The notes: generated from the sequence alone by a model not told the origin. Positions 38,141 to 47,820 are shown, counted from the stretch's first letter. The stretch is 64,000 nt of DNA from Lachnospiraceae bacterium (GCA_004556655.1 SFGF01000001.1:86692-150691), one strand, 5' to 3'. Program-made: numbers and translations.

Positions 38141-39379
38141 TCACACTTCAGTTTTCTTCTTCCTGTCCTTTGCGACACAGGATGTTATTATTAAAAATAC
38201 TATAAATACTACTCCAAACGAAAGGGTACAACTCAGTGCCGCTCCCAACATTCCAAGACTCTTTACGAAACTCGATCCCAGAAATACTGCAAATATAAGT
38301 CCGGCTCCATATCCCAGCAATAAAAAAATCTGTTTTCCCGTAACTGTTACCACATAATAGAGACAATATACATAGGCATTCAGTCCTCCGCATATCATAA
38401 TGATCACCAATTCCATTCGATATGCCCTCAGATCAACTCCATACACAAGAGATAATATTGGTATTCCCAAAAGATAAGCACCCACACATGCTGCAATCGT
38501 AAGTGCACCAATTAAAATCATCATTTTTTTCACAATGTCCGTAAACTCTTTTATATTTTCCCCTTCCCAATCTTTGGCAAGATCTGTAAGAAGTGGCCGG
38601 AATACAAAAAGGCTTAATAAATTGATCACAAATGCAGGCATAAATAAAATATTATAGCTGTTCTGAACCGTCTCATCGTAATATGTGTTAATCGCATATT
38701 TGGGTGCATTGTTCAAATAATTCATAATAAAAGATGACACAAACAATGGCCAGCATGCATTATAAATACCTAAAATCCCTCTCCATTCAAGATGCACCGG
38801 CGTTGGTTCAAAGTATTTTTTCATATGTAAATCATAAAACAGCATAATAACCAGTGACGTTAATGTAAGTGTCATAGCCGCATATAACAGGTTGTCTGTT
38901 AACCATAATATAATTGTGAATGTAATCGTTGAAATTCCGCTCCGCATTAACATCTCTTTTCCGGAAATATCAATGCGTTCTCTCTGTTGGAATAGTCCAC
39001 TATATACATCTGCCACAGCCTCTACCATTCGATACCCCAGAATCCAAAAAACGGTAAGTGCTTCTACTCCAGTATAACCATTCACAACAATATAGCCTAT
39101 CATGCAGATCAGCATAATAATACAATTTAACATTCTGCTGGTAAAATATTGATTAAATGTAAATTTATTTTTTATATCCGTCGACTGAACTGGTCTGATT
39201 TCAAATCCACCGACAGAAAACAAAAGCTGCGCTGTAGAATACGCCAATGCAAAAAATCCACCCCTGCTCTCTCCGCTAATCCGGTTAACGATAATCAACA
39301 GAAGCATAGAGGAAAGTGAATTGCAAAGACTTCCAGCCATATTCCACATAAATTTCTTCTTTGCTGTTGTTTCCTTCAT
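38141..39379 (-). CDS. Flippase-like polysaccharide membrane protein (MOP superfamily)
   Basis: The 412-residue protein has about 12 helices and the RgGxFALAYS-like segment SRGGFFALAYSTAQLL near residue 38, typical of O-antigen flippase relatives. It is shorter than the Wzx-like protein at 11685-13220 and not obviously its recent duplicate. It could flip a lipid-linked sugar or a side-branch precursor. It abuts the DUF2304 gene upstream with no gap. The substrate is unknown. Confidence 0.78.
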   Translation of the reverse strand: MKETTAKKKFMWNMAGSLCNSLSSMLLLIIVNRISGESRGGFFALAYSTAQLLFSVGGFEIRPVQSTDIKNKFTFNQYFTSRMLNCIIMLICMIGYIVVNGYTGVEALTVFWILGYRMVEAVADVYSGLFQQRERIDISGKEMLMRSGISTITFTIILWLTDNLLYAAMTLTLTSLVIMLFYDLHMKKYFEPTPVHLEWRGILGIYNACWPLFVSSFIMNYLNNAPKYAINTYYDETVQNSYNILFMPAFVINLLSLFVFRPLLTDLAKDWEGENIKEFTDIVKKMMILIGALTIAACVGAYLLGIPILSLVYGVDLRAYRMELVIIMICGGLNAYVYCLYYVVTVTGKQIFLLLGYGAGLIFAVFLGSSFVKSLGMLGAALSCTLSFGVVFIVFLIITSCVAKDRKKKTEV

Positions 39380-39724
39380 TTATTTCTGTTCCCTTTTTTC
39401 TTTCTCATCAATTGCAATCTTCTGTACTAATTCTTTTACTTTATTGTCCAGTTTAGAAATGTCCATAGTGAGTTGAAAACATTTGACAAGTAATATAAAT
39501 ATAATCAAAAGAAATATGAAATTAGTTGTGGAATATACGCCTACCAACTCTGACATCCAATCTGCAATCTGTGGAAAAATACTAAACAAAACGAGCATTA
39601 TCGCAAACAATGTCCAAAAAATAGAATACTCTATCTGTAATTTTTCCTGTTTTACTTTTTTGCACATATAAAGCAATGTAAAAACAGATACGATAATCAA
39701 TGTAATTCGAAATGCTATCGACAT
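39380..39724 (-). CDS. DUF2304 membrane protein
   Basis: The 114-residue protein has three membrane helices (about residues 3-20, 32-52, 66-88) and a C-terminal charged coiled-coil tail (DISKLDNKVKELVQKIA). Size, topology and IEYSIFWTLFAIMLVLFS match DUF2304. Such proteins are commonly encoded next to a polyprenol-phosphate-type GT2, as here, and may anchor that enzyme at the membrane. The partner role is inferred from context. Confidence 0.85.
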   Translation of the reverse strand: MSIAFRITLIIVSVFTLLYMCKKVKQEKLQIEYSIFWTLFAIMLVLFSIFPQIADWMSELVGVYSTTNFIFLLIIFILLVKCFQLTMDISKLDNKVKELVQKIAIDEKEKREQK

Positions 39725-39744
39725 TCTTTTCTCCTTTATCCTGT

Positions 39745-40449
39745 CTATTTTGTAAAATCCACTTTCTTTTTATTGCGAAAGTTCTGTATTAATAGTATAG
39801 AAATCAACATTCTGGCCATATATTTTGCAGCATTGACGGCATTAAGATAACTTTGTCCGGCAATTCTTTCATCCATCTTTGCCTGTATTTCTGCCACTTT
39901 TGCTCCCATTTTAATCAAATACGATACGGTATCCGGTTCCGGTCCAAAATTTATGTTGTTTGCCAATACTTCTATTAATTTTTTATTATACATACGCATT
40001 CCAGATGTCGGATCCATGATTTTTGCACCTGAAGTAAGTCTGATCGCAGTGGTGATCAATCTGCTTCCAATCATCCTTGCTGTAGCCGGTTTCTTTTCTT
40101 CAACAAATCTGGATGCGATCACAATATCATTTCCTTCTTCTATTTTCCGGATCATTGCTGCAATATATTCCGGTCTGTGCTGTCCATCTGCATCAAACTG
40201 TACTGCGCAATCATATCCCTTTTGATATGCATATTTCATACCAGTCTGAAATCCACCTGCAAGTCCTAAATTTACCGGAAGATCTATAATATTGTAATGA
40301 TTTGAATGGCATATCTCAGATGTTTTATCCATTGATCCATCATTAATCACCACATAATCATACTCTGGATAATTTTCCGTCAAATGCTTCACCACACGTT
40401 CTATATTGTCTTGTTCGTTGTATGCCGGAATGATGATCAATACTTTCAT
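39745..40449 (-). CDS. Glycosyltransferase family 2, polyprenol-phosphate sugar synthase type
   Basis: The 234-residue GT-A protein reads VLIIIPAYNEQDNIERVVKH, VINDGSMDKTSEIC near residue 33, and AVQFDADGQHRPEY near residue 85, where DADGQ is the motif of DPM1-like enzymes. GPEPDTVSYLIKMGAKVAEI near residue 170 fits as well. It probably loads a sugar onto undecaprenyl phosphate for use outside the membrane, or adds a backbone sugar. It is paired with the DUF2304 gene 20 bases downstream. Confidence 0.9.
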   Translation of the reverse strand: MKVLIIIPAYNEQDNIERVVKHLTENYPEYDYVVINDGSMDKTSEICHSNHYNIIDLPVNLGLAGGFQTGMKYAYQKGYDCAVQFDADGQHRPEYIAAMIRKIEEGNDIVIASRFVEEKKPATARMIGSRLITTAIRLTSGAKIMDPTSGMRMYNKKLIEVLANNINFGPEPDTVSYLIKMGAKVAEIQAKMDERIAGQSYLNAVNAAKYMARMLISILLIQNFRNKKKVDFTK

Positions 40450-41624
40450 TCTTTCTCTCCATTCATGTCTTTTGCAATCTGCATAACCTTTTTAGCAGTG
40501 GCATCCCATGTGAAATATTTCACTAATCTATCATAACTTCTGCATTCTGCCTGTGTTCTATATGCATCATCTTCTATTACTTTTTCCAAATTTTTCTGAA
40601 TCGATTCAACAGTATTATCTCTCATAATAATTCCATACTGTTCATCTATGAGCAACTCCTTCGCGCCACCTCGGTAGGTTGTTATCACAAAACACTTACA
40701 TGCCACAGCCTCCAATACGGAAGTGGGAAAACCTTCCGAATCTGATGGCAGGCAAAATATATCTGACGCATCCAAAATTTTAACAATATGTTCAAAGTCA
40801 ATTTGTCCCGTCAATATTGTATATTGATCTGACATTTCTAACAATTCCTGATATAATGGGCCATCCCCTGCAATCATTAAACAAACCGGTACCTGTCCGT
40901 TTTTTATCCTGCTTATATTTATCTTCTTTACCGCTGATACAAGCTGTTTAATCCCTTTTTCCGGAATTAATCTGCCAGTAAAAGAAATCACTTTTGCTCC
41001 ACTCGGGATTCCATATTCCTTCCGATAATCAATGTCGGACTCTTTTAGAATTCTCTGAAATTCTTCGATTTCTACCGCATTATATAGTGTTCCCTTTGAT
41101 TTGATATGGAAATGTCCGCTCCACTCACAACAGGCTTCCGAAACTCCATAGTAATCATCACAATACTTTTTCAACAAAAATGTAAGGAAATGCTCATACC
41201 ATCCCCCCACTGTGTCAAACAACTTATTATTCACACTCAGGTGGGATGTTCCATGTTCTATTACAATGGATGGAATCCCCTTACTTTTAGCAAATTTCGC
41301 ACCATATAATGAATGCAGATAGAATCTCGTATTAATAATCACAAGATCATATTGATTCCTCTCGATCAGTTTTTTTACTTTTTTAAATTCTTTGTTTCTT
41401 TTGAACACCGGATATCTTCCGCCTAATAAATCGTAACATGGCAGACGATAAATCTGGATTCCTTCTTGTATTTCATCTCCTGATAAATCACCCGTATTTG
41501 ATGTTACTATAGTAACTTCGTTTCCTGCAGCGATCAATTTTCTGCTCAAATACAAAGTATAACGTTCTACACCACCAACATGCGGATAATACTGTGCAGA
41601 AAAAATGCAATAATGTTTTGACAT
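40446..41624 (-). CDS. Glycosyltransferase family 4
   Basis: The 392-residue GT-B protein has FSAQYYPHVGGVERYTLYLS at the start, ISFTGRLIPEKGIKQLVSAV near residue 205 and the E-x7-E motif in SDSEGFPTSVLEAVACKC near residue 292. I use the ATG at 41624, preceded by AGGTG, instead of a GTG three codons earlier. It overlaps the next GT2 gene by 4 bp. It probably adds a sugar to the lipid-linked acceptor in the cytoplasm. Confidence 0.9.
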   Translation of the reverse strand: MSKHYCIFSAQYYPHVGGVERYTLYLSRKLIAAGNEVTIVTSNTGDLSGDEIQEGIQIYRLPCYDLLGGRYPVFKRNKEFKKVKKLIERNQYDLVIINTRFYLHSLYGAKFAKSKGIPSIVIEHGTSHLSVNNKLFDTVGGWYEHFLTFLLKKYCDDYYGVSEACCEWSGHFHIKSKGTLYNAVEIEEFQRILKESDIDYRKEYGIPSGAKVISFTGRLIPEKGIKQLVSAVKKINISRIKNGQVPVCLMIAGDGPLYQELLEMSDQYTILTGQIDFEHIVKILDASDIFCLPSDSEGFPTSVLEAVACKCFVITTYRGGAKELLIDEQYGIIMRDNTVESIQKNLEKVIEDDAYRTQAECRSYDRLVKYFTWDATAKKVMQIAKDMNGEKE

Positions 41625-41662
41625 TTTTTTCACCTGTTCAATTACTCTAATGTATTTTTTTA

Positions 41663-42652
41663 TTATGAATAATAAACTTTTTTAATATATAACATTAAAA
41701 TTCTTGATGTCAATCCAAATCCTAATATACGATATACCCTATGAACCAGATGAACTGCCGGGTTTATATCATAAGTTAACAGATATGCATATTTTTTCAT
41801 TATCTCACGATCATTTTTAATTTGCTCATCCTGTTCTATCAAATATGCCTGTCCCATCCAGACTGCAAACGGATAAGCTAAATACGCATAAAAAACTTTC
41901 CGATATTCTTGATCCAAATATTTTTCTGCATATTGGGTATATTCTATTATAATATTTTTCAGATCATTCACCATATAATATTTCATCTTCTGACTTGTCT
42001 GAGCTGTTTCATGGCCTTTGCGATACACATAAAATGGTTTATCATACCATTCAAACCGTTCTGCGCAAATCAGCATTCTGGCAATCCAGTCTGTATCTTC
42101 ATTGCGGATTCCCTTTTTAAAATACAGATCATGTTCCCGTATCAAAGAGGTTTTTACAAGTTTTGTCCAAACTGTAACGCTAAGCATTCCAGCTTTTATC
42201 AGATTTTCCACTGCCTCTTTTCTTTTCTTTCCCGATACAAGTGTGCGATCAAAAGAAGATGGGTTTACAGTTTTATTTTTATCCTGCCAATACACCATGT
42301 TTGCGTGCATCACAACATCCGGTTCTGTCTCACTTATCACTTTTATGATATCACACAACGCATCTGGATTACTCCAATAATCATCATTGTCCATAAATGT
42401 GATGTAATCACCACTGGCTTTCTCCAATCCAACGTTTCTTGCATCTGATGTTCCACCGTTCTGTTTGTGAATCGTAACAATTCTATCATCTTTTTGGGCA
42501 TATTCATCACATATCATCGGACTATCATCCGTAGATCCATCATCTACTAACAAAATTTCGAAATTGTGATACGTCTGCGCCAATATGCTTTCCACACATT
42601 GTTTCAAATATAAAGTTGAGTTGTATACCGGTATAATAATACTTATTTTCAT
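41663..42652 (-). CDS. Glycosyltransferase family 2, first gene of the glycan locus
   Basis: The 329-residue GT-A protein starts ISIIIPVYNSTLYLKQC, with LVDDGSTDDSPMICDEYAQK near residue 36, SDARNVGLEKASGDYITF, and the metal site MDNDDYW near residue 91. The C-terminal 130 residues are helical with a basic end. It is the most upstream glycan gene, only 45 bp after the HPr gene, and I see no clear promoter or terminator in that gap. The locus may therefore be read partly from the glmM operon. Confidence 0.9.
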   Translation of the reverse strand: MKISIIIPVYNSTLYLKQCVESILAQTYHNFEILLVDDGSTDDSPMICDEYAQKDDRIVTIHKQNGGTSDARNVGLEKASGDYITFMDNDDYWSNPDALCDIIKVISETEPDVVMHANMVYWQDKNKTVNPSSFDRTLVSGKKRKEAVENLIKAGMLSVTVWTKLVKTSLIREHDLYFKKGIRNEDTDWIARMLICAERFEWYDKPFYVYRKGHETAQTSQKMKYYMVNDLKNIIIEYTQYAEKYLDQEYRKVFYAYLAYPFAVWMGQAYLIEQDEQIKNDREIMKKYAYLLTYDINPAVHLVHRVYRILGFGLTSRILMLYIKKVYYS

Positions 42653-42697
42653 ATCTTACTTAATATCTTTTTCTTTTAATTTTTGAAAAAATATCCC

Positions 42698-42961
42698 TTA
42701 CTCTCCCAATCCATTCTCAATCGCTTCCACAATCGCTTTTAAGGCTTCTTCCTCATCTTCGCCCTCGCACATGAGTTCAATCTCATCCCCGGACTTGATA
42801 CATGCACCTAACACGCTTAAGACACTTTTTGCGTTTGCGATATTATCGCGGTAGCGGAACGTGATATGTGATTTAAACTGCATTGCATCCTTACATAAAA
42901 TTCCCGCAGGTCTTAAATGCAGTCCTGTTGGATTTTTTATTACTACTTTCTGACTAACCAT
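42698..42961 (-). CDS. HPr-family phosphocarrier protein
   Basis: The 87-residue protein carries NPTGLHLRPAG with the phosphate-accepting His15 and NAKSVLSVLGA with Ser46, the site used by HPr kinase in Firmicutes. Having both residues, it can in principle act in sugar phosphotransfer and in catabolite control, unlike Crh, which lacks the histidine. No PTS enzymes are nearby, and the place between glmM and the glycan locus is unusual for ptsH. It may be a second HPr copy. The acidic C-terminus (EDEEEALKAIVEAIE) is normal. Confidence 0.9.
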   Translation of the reverse strand: MVSQKVVIKNPTGLHLRPAGILCKDAMQFKSHITFRYRDNIANAKSVLSVLGACIKSGDEIELMCEGEDEEEALKAIVEAIENGLGE

Positions 42962-43007
42962 GCTGTATTACCCTCCAAATTCTAGTCCCCTGATTTTTTA
43001 CTCTGTA

Positions 43008-43044
43008 TGCCGGTCTGGATTCCCCTGCCATAGTCAGACCAGCA
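43008..43044 (-). other. Intergenic hairpin between glmM and the HPr gene
   Basis: On the minus strand TGCTGGTCTG and CAGACCGGCA pair over 10 bp with one G-U pair, around a 17-base loop. No T-run follows on that strand, so it is not a standard terminator. On the plus strand TTTT follows, but no plus-strand gene ends here. Confidence 0.4.
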
Positions 43045-43054
43045 TTTTGGTATT

Positions 43055-44404
43055 CTATAACATAATTTTTGTGATCAATTCCGCCAATTTCCTTGCTTCT
43101 TCGTCGATCACTTTCTGATCTTTCCCCTCGATCATGACACGTACCAGCGGCTCTGTTCCGGATGGACGGATGAGAACTCTTCCCTCGCCCTTGAATTTCC
43201 TCTCAACATCTGCCACAGCATCTGCAATTTCCTGGTATTCCATGAATTTTTCCTTTTTATGGTTTGGAACCTTTGCGTTGACAAGAGCCTGTGGAAGCAC
43301 TTCCATAATCTCCGCAAGTTCTGACAATGGTTTTCCGGTATTGACCATAACTTCTAATAAATGCAGGGCACTTAATAATCCGTCACCGGTTGTATTATCG
43401 TCTAAGAAGATCACGTGGCCAGACTGTTCTCCTCCGATGTTATAGCCATTTTTTCTCATATTCTCAAGAACATAACGGTCACCGACTTTTGTCTTTTCCA
43501 CATGGATGCCCTCTTTCTGTCCCATAAGGGTAAATCCAAGGTTTGTCATAACCGTAACTACAATGGTATCTTTCTTCAAAGTTCCTTTGGACTTCATATA
43601 GTTACCGCAGATTGCCATGATCTGATCGCCATCTACAACATTTCCATGCTCATCCACTGCAAGCATACGGTCCGCATCACCGTCAAACGCAAGACCCACC
43701 GCTGCCTTTTCATATACAACACGCGCTTTCAACTCATCCATATGAGTGGAGCCACAGTTGGAATTGATGTTGGTTCCATCCGGATTTGTATGGATTGCAA
43801 CAAGGTCTGCCCCAAGATCTGTCAATGCTTTGACAGATGTATAATGAGATGCACCTTCTGCACAGTCTACAACAATTTTCATACCTTTTAGATCCACTGG
43901 AACACATTTTTCCATGAATTTTACATATTCGTCTCTCAGATCGAAGCGATAATCAATCTTTCCGACACCGGAACCGATTGGAAGTACCACGTCCTTCATG
44001 TTGTTTTTGATCAGAGCCTCAATCTCATCTTCCATCTCATCCGGAAGTTTATAACCTTCTCCATTAAAGAACTTAATTCCGTTGAATTCCATTGGATTGT
44101 GTGATGCAGAGATGACTACTCCGGCATCTACTTTGTGTTTTCTGGTGAGATATGCGATTGCAGGTGTCGGCATTACTCCAACAAAAATTGCATTCGCACC
44201 AACTGAACAGATACCTGCCATTAATGCACTTGCTAACATTCCTCCGGAAATTCTGGTATCACATCCTACAATAATGGTTGCCTGATGTTCCTGCTCTTTT
44301 GTGAGCACGTAAGCTCCTGCCTGACCTAACTTTGTTGCCAGTTCAATTGTCAGTTCCGAGCCCGCCACACCACGGACACCGTCTGTTCCAAACATTCTTG
44401 CCAT
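43055..44404 (-). CDS. glmM: Phosphoglucosamine mutase
   Basis: The 449-residue alpha-phosphohexomutase starts MFGTDGVRGVAG at residue 4. It has the phosphoserine loop VISASHNPMEFNGIKFF near residue 98, the metal loop FDGDADRM near residue 240 and the C-terminal RPSGTEPLVRVMIEG near residue 410. The DGVRGVAG opening and length are those of GlmM. It turns glucosamine-6-phosphate into glucosamine-1-phosphate for UDP-GlcNAc, which feeds both peptidoglycan and the glycan locus downstream. GAGAGGA precedes the ATG. Confidence 0.97.
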   Translation of the reverse strand: MARMFGTDGVRGVAGSELTIELATKLGQAGAYVLTKEQEHQATIIVGCDTRISGGMLASALMAGICSVGANAIFVGVMPTPAIAYLTRKHKVDAGVVISASHNPMEFNGIKFFNGEGYKLPDEMEDEIEALIKNNMKDVVLPIGSGVGKIDYRFDLRDEYVKFMEKCVPVDLKGMKIVVDCAEGASHYTSVKALTDLGADLVAIHTNPDGTNINSNCGSTHMDELKARVVYEKAAVGLAFDGDADRMLAVDEHGNVVDGDQIMAICGNYMKSKGTLKKDTIVVTVMTNLGFTLMGQKEGIHVEKTKVGDRYVLENMRKNGYNIGGEQSGHVIFLDDNTTGDGLLSALHLLEVMVNTGKPLSELAEIMEVLPQALVNAKVPNHKKEKFMEYQEIADAVADVERKFKGEGRVLIRPSGTEPLVRVMIEGKDQKVIDEEARKLAELITKIML

Positions 44405-44541
44405 GTTACTATTCCTCTCTTTGTTCCTGATTTTATAGATATCTGTGAAACTGGTTATCAGCTTCTTTCAATCATCCAATATTTTTTCAAATTTTTACGG
44501 TTTATAATTCATTATTTCTGCTCCGCTTGTTTCAAAATCTA

Positions 44542-45876
44542 CTACCGGTCAATTAGCTTTTTAGAAGTTGACGTATTTTCCAGTTCCCCATCTGTATTAT
44601 CAGCAGAAGCTGATGTATCAGATGCACTTTCAATGGTAACCGCGGCATAGGTATCCGCATAGCTGACCGTATTTGTATCCAATTCAAATGTAATCAGTAC
44701 ATTATGTGCACCCAGCTTTAAATCTGTCAGATCGATACTGCCGGAAATCGTCTTTTCGTCCAGCGCATCGATCACACTGCTTCTTCCTGACACTGTCAAG
44801 GCAATGTTGTCTTCCTCATACTGTACTTTTTCATCCGAACTCAGTCCGATCACCTGAAGATTCGTCACCGGGATCTGCAAAGTCTTTGTCTTTACTGCCT
44901 CCACCACAACTGTAACATCAATCTTGGAGTCTGAACTGATCACTAATGCAGTGCCTGAAGGAAGATATGTGGAAATGTCCACAGTCTTTTCAATATTTGA
45001 AGTTGCATCTGTAATATCTAACACTTCTTCCGGGATCGTGATCTTATTAATGGTATTTAAAATAGCCGCCTCGCCTTTAATACGTACTTTCTGTGGTGTA
45101 TAGGTAATATCCCCTGTCTGGTATCCCTCTGCCGGAGTTCCGGTTGTCAGGAATTCCAGTTCCACATCTTTCGTATTCAGGATCTGTGCACTGATATTGA
45201 CTGTGCTCACACTCAGCGTAAGCTTTGTCGTATCCACAACCTCTCCCTGTGCATCATAAAATACAGGTGTTACACGGTCTGTGATATCCGTTGACATGCC
45301 ATCTACATTAATAGTCGCCACAACAGTATCGATCTGATTTACCACAGAAGCCGGACCGGATACTTTCATAACGTTCGCATCTGTGATCTCAACATCACCA
45401 AGCGCACATCCCGACGCAACTGTACCGGTTGTGTTTGTCTTGATTGGGAACTGCTTAGAAGCAGAATCCTCCAGTTCAAGATCCAGATACAGATCTTTGC
45501 TGGTAATATTAATACTGCTGCTGTTACGGTTACAGGTCACGACAACCGGCACACGGTAAGTCCCTGTTTTCTCATCATATTCAATTTTCTGTGCATCCGC
45601 CGTTGCTGTAAAGTTCGCATTGGTAAGTGTATTATGCACAGAGCGTTTTGCATACACGCTGAACGTGATCGTATTCTTTCCATCCAGATAATCAGCCCAT
45701 TTTCCCATGGAGGTGATATAAGATTTATTTTCCAGAGAAACACTGGTTGTGTAAGGTTTTGAGGTACTTGGATCATCAATATTCACGACTACGATCCATA
45801 AAACAACAGCAAACAAAACAGCAAGAACCTTAAGGCCAAAGTTATTCATTACTTTCTTTCCGAATTTTTGTAACAT
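44542..45876 (-). CDS. cdaR: YbbR-domain protein, CdaA regulator
   Basis: The 444-residue protein has one N-terminal membrane anchor (residues 13-32, LKVLAVLFAVVLWIVVV) and an extracytoplasmic part of repeated YbbR domains. The repeats are visible as similar blocks such as KSYITSMGKWADYLDG at the start and KDVELEFLTTGTPAEGYQTG further on. CdaR-type proteins bind CdaA and adjust c-di-AMP synthesis. AAGGAGG sits 7 bases before the ATG, inside the end of cdaA, which the gene overlaps by 35 bp. The cdaA-cdaR-glmM order is widely conserved in Firmicutes. Confidence 0.93.
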   Translation of the reverse strand: MLQKFGKKVMNNFGLKVLAVLFAVVLWIVVVNIDDPSTSKPYTTSVSLENKSYITSMGKWADYLDGKNTITFSVYAKRSVHNTLTNANFTATADAQKIEYDEKTGTYRVPVVVTCNRNSSSINITSKDLYLDLELEDSASKQFPIKTNTTGTVASGCALGDVEITDANVMKVSGPASVVNQIDTVVATINVDGMSTDITDRVTPVFYDAQGEVVDTTKLTLSVSTVNISAQILNTKDVELEFLTTGTPAEGYQTGDITYTPQKVRIKGEAAILNTINKITIPEEVLDITDATSNIEKTVDISTYLPSGTALVISSDSKIDVTVVVEAVKTKTLQIPVTNLQVIGLSSDEKVQYEEDNIALTVSGRSSVIDALDEKTISGSIDLTDLKLGAHNVLITFELDTNTVSYADTYAAVTIESASDTSASADNTDGELENTSTSKKLIDR

Positions 45877-46753
45877 CTTTCAGCCTCCTTCTCCATGATT
45901 TCACTTTCGAAGTGTCCTGCTCACGTTTCTGAATGTAAGCCAGTTTATTTTTTAAGAATTCTGCATCTACATTCCGGTAAAGTTCACCATCTAATGCAAT
46001 GGATACTTTTCCGGTCTCCTCAGATACTACGATCGTAAGTGAATCGCTCACCTCACTGATACCGACTGCCGCACGGTGTCTTGTTCCAAGGTCTTTGCTC
46101 AGGCTTAAGGAGTCCGTCAGTGGAAGATAGCAGGTGGCAGAAACAACTCTGTCTCCCCTCACGATGACTGCTCCATCATGCAGCGGTGTGTTTTTTTCAA
46201 AAATATTGATTAGAAGCTGGCTGGTCAGGATACCATCTACGGCAATCCCTGTCCTCTCATACTCCGTCAGAACGATTTCATCTTCCACTACGATGAGTGC
46301 TCCTGTTTTTACTTTTCCCATCTCATAGCAGGCTTTCACCAGCTCTGTGATAGTCTTGTCGGAAAACTTTCCATTCTCCACTTTGTTGAAATCAAAATTA
46401 AAAAGATTTACCAAAATGTTCTTCCGTCCGAGATTTTCCAGTGCCTTGCGCATCTCCGGCTGGAAGATCACGACCACAGCGATCATTGCCACGTTAAACA
46501 GTTTGTCGGCGATCCAGACGATCGTATTCATTTCAAATAAAACTGCAAGCAAAACAAAGGCAAGGATCACAAGGATTCCACGTAGAAGCATCCATGCTCT
46601 CGTATCCTTGATCCAAACCAGCATATAATAGATCAGAACTGAAATGATAATGATCTCTATAATATCTGTGAGGGACATCTGAAGTGTCAGATAAGACACC
46701 GCTTTTTCCCAAAACGCCCGCAATATTACGCCTAAATTCTGCACCGACTTCAC
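45842..46753 (-). CDS. cdaA: Diadenylate cyclase CdaA
   Basis: The 303-residue protein has three N-terminal membrane helices (about residues 28-105) and a DAC domain with the two catalytic motifs, LHDGAVIV near residue 191 and GTRHRAAVG near residue 222. It joins two ATP to c-di-AMP, which controls potassium and osmolyte transport and cell-wall balance. The start is a GTG. A second GTG three codons in (46744) has better spacing to AAGGA, so the exact start is open. It overlaps cdaR. Confidence 0.95.
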   Translation of the reverse strand: MKSVQNLGVILRAFWEKAVSYLTLQMSLTDIIEIIIISVLIYYMLVWIKDTRAWMLLRGILVILAFVLLAVLFEMNTIVWIADKLFNVAMIAVVVIFQPEMRKALENLGRKNILVNLFNFDFNKVENGKFSDKTITELVKACYEMGKVKTGALIVVEDEIVLTEYERTGIAVDGILTSQLLINIFEKNTPLHDGAVIVRGDRVVSATCYLPLTDSLSLSKDLGTRHRAAVGISEVSDSLTIVVSEETGKVSIALDGELYRNVDAEFLKNKLAYIQKREQDTSKVKSWRRRLKDVTKIRKESNE

Positions 46754-46759
46754 TTCCTT

Positions 46760-47761
46760 TTAATCTAATAAATTCTCGTCTATGTCCATCTCTTCTGCAA
46801 ATTTCTTCTTGTTCAAACGTTCCTTCTCGTTTTTGCCGTTAAAACGTTTGATCTGTTTATCCTTCTCTGTCACCAGAGACTTTGGAACTGCTTTTACATA
46901 ATAATAGTAATCATCATCCTCGAACTGGAGACGTTCCGTTCTTGAATAATCCAGATTAAAGAACAGAAACTGGATGATCATGGCGATCACTCCGGAGATC
47001 ACGCTTCCAACGATCACACCGGCAATTTTGTCTGAAATTCCAAGTAAAATGTATCCCGCTGTCAGTCCGATCGCTTCAAATAAAATACCGGATGCCCATG
47101 CAACAGTCCATGAATGTTCAATATCAAGCTTTCTCACCACATAAACAATGAGTGTCGTAATGATAAAAATGCCAAGAACAAGGTACATCTCCTTATTTCC
47201 AACCAGCTGGTTCAATGCCACTACTACTTTTGATACCGAAGAATCAGTCTCTTCTGCTGCATCGCTCAACGCACTCGCATTCTCACTCACTCCATGGATA
47301 AAGAAATAGATCACAGTACCGCAGGCAACAGACACTACAGAATACGCCTCACTCAGCAGACCGGAGCCAACCGGTACCGCATAAGGAATATGCAGTTTAA
47401 AGCAGACCGGTGTCAGTACCGCATTGATACCACTCTTTGGGGAAAAACGGAAATAAATAAAATAGATGATTGCAAACATGAGAAGTCCTACCAGACATAC
47501 CTCAATGGATAATGCATACAGATCCGCCAAAACGACCAACGCAGCAATTGCAATCAGTCCATTGACCGGAAGCATGGAACACACAAGTGCAAGAATGATT
47601 GCAACCGGTGCCTTGCTGACCAGCTTCATATATCCAATACTGTTGTTGATCATAAGGAATGTAAACAATGCAAGTACAAACTTAATCACTGGTTTCACAT
47701 ATATTTCGTTTTTTCCGTAAAAACGGATCAGTTTCTCTTTCAATTCTAATAAGGTTGTCAT
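46760..47761 (-). CDS. Conserved polytopic membrane protein of unknown function
   Basis: The 333-residue protein has about nine hydrophobic helices and a basic cytoplasmic tail (KDKQIKRFNGKNEKERLNKKK region). I do not recognise a named family. It lies 6 bases ahead of cdaA and is probably co-expressed with it, so a link to envelope or c-di-AMP biology is possible but unproven. The loop around residues 165-180 is acidic and serine-rich (DAAEETDSSVSK). Confidence 0.75.
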   Translation of the reverse strand: MTTLLELKEKLIRFYGKNEIYVKPVIKFVLALFTFLMINNSIGYMKLVSKAPVAIILALVCSMLPVNGLIAIAALVVLADLYALSIEVCLVGLLMFAIIYFIYFRFSPKSGINAVLTPVCFKLHIPYAVPVGSGLLSEAYSVVSVACGTVIYFFIHGVSENASALSDAAEETDSSVSKVVVALNQLVGNKEMYLVLGIFIITTLIVYVVRKLDIEHSWTVAWASGILFEAIGLTAGYILLGISDKIAGVIVGSVISGVIAMIIQFLFFNLDYSRTERLQFEDDDYYYYVKAVPKSLVTEKDKQIKRFNGKNEKERLNKKKFAEEMDIDENLLD

Positions 47762-47820
47762 TTTAGCCTCCCGCTGTTTGTTTTACTCCTGATTTTCCTG
47801 CTTTCGGCAGTTCTCAAGGA

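Noticed and set aside
41909..42448. 179-codon plus-strand frame opposite a GT2 gene
   Set aside because: It is rich in Phe, Ile and His as expected for the reverse strand of AT-rich coding DNA, and the minus-strand GT2 is clear.
43415..43891. 158-codon plus-strand frame opposite glmM
   Set aside because: It is an antisense shadow of glmM, with no ribosome site or family match.
44405..44541. Search for a terminator or promoter between cdaR and glmM
   Set aside because: No stable stem or paired promoter boxes are visible in this 137-bp gap, so it is treated as operon-internal.
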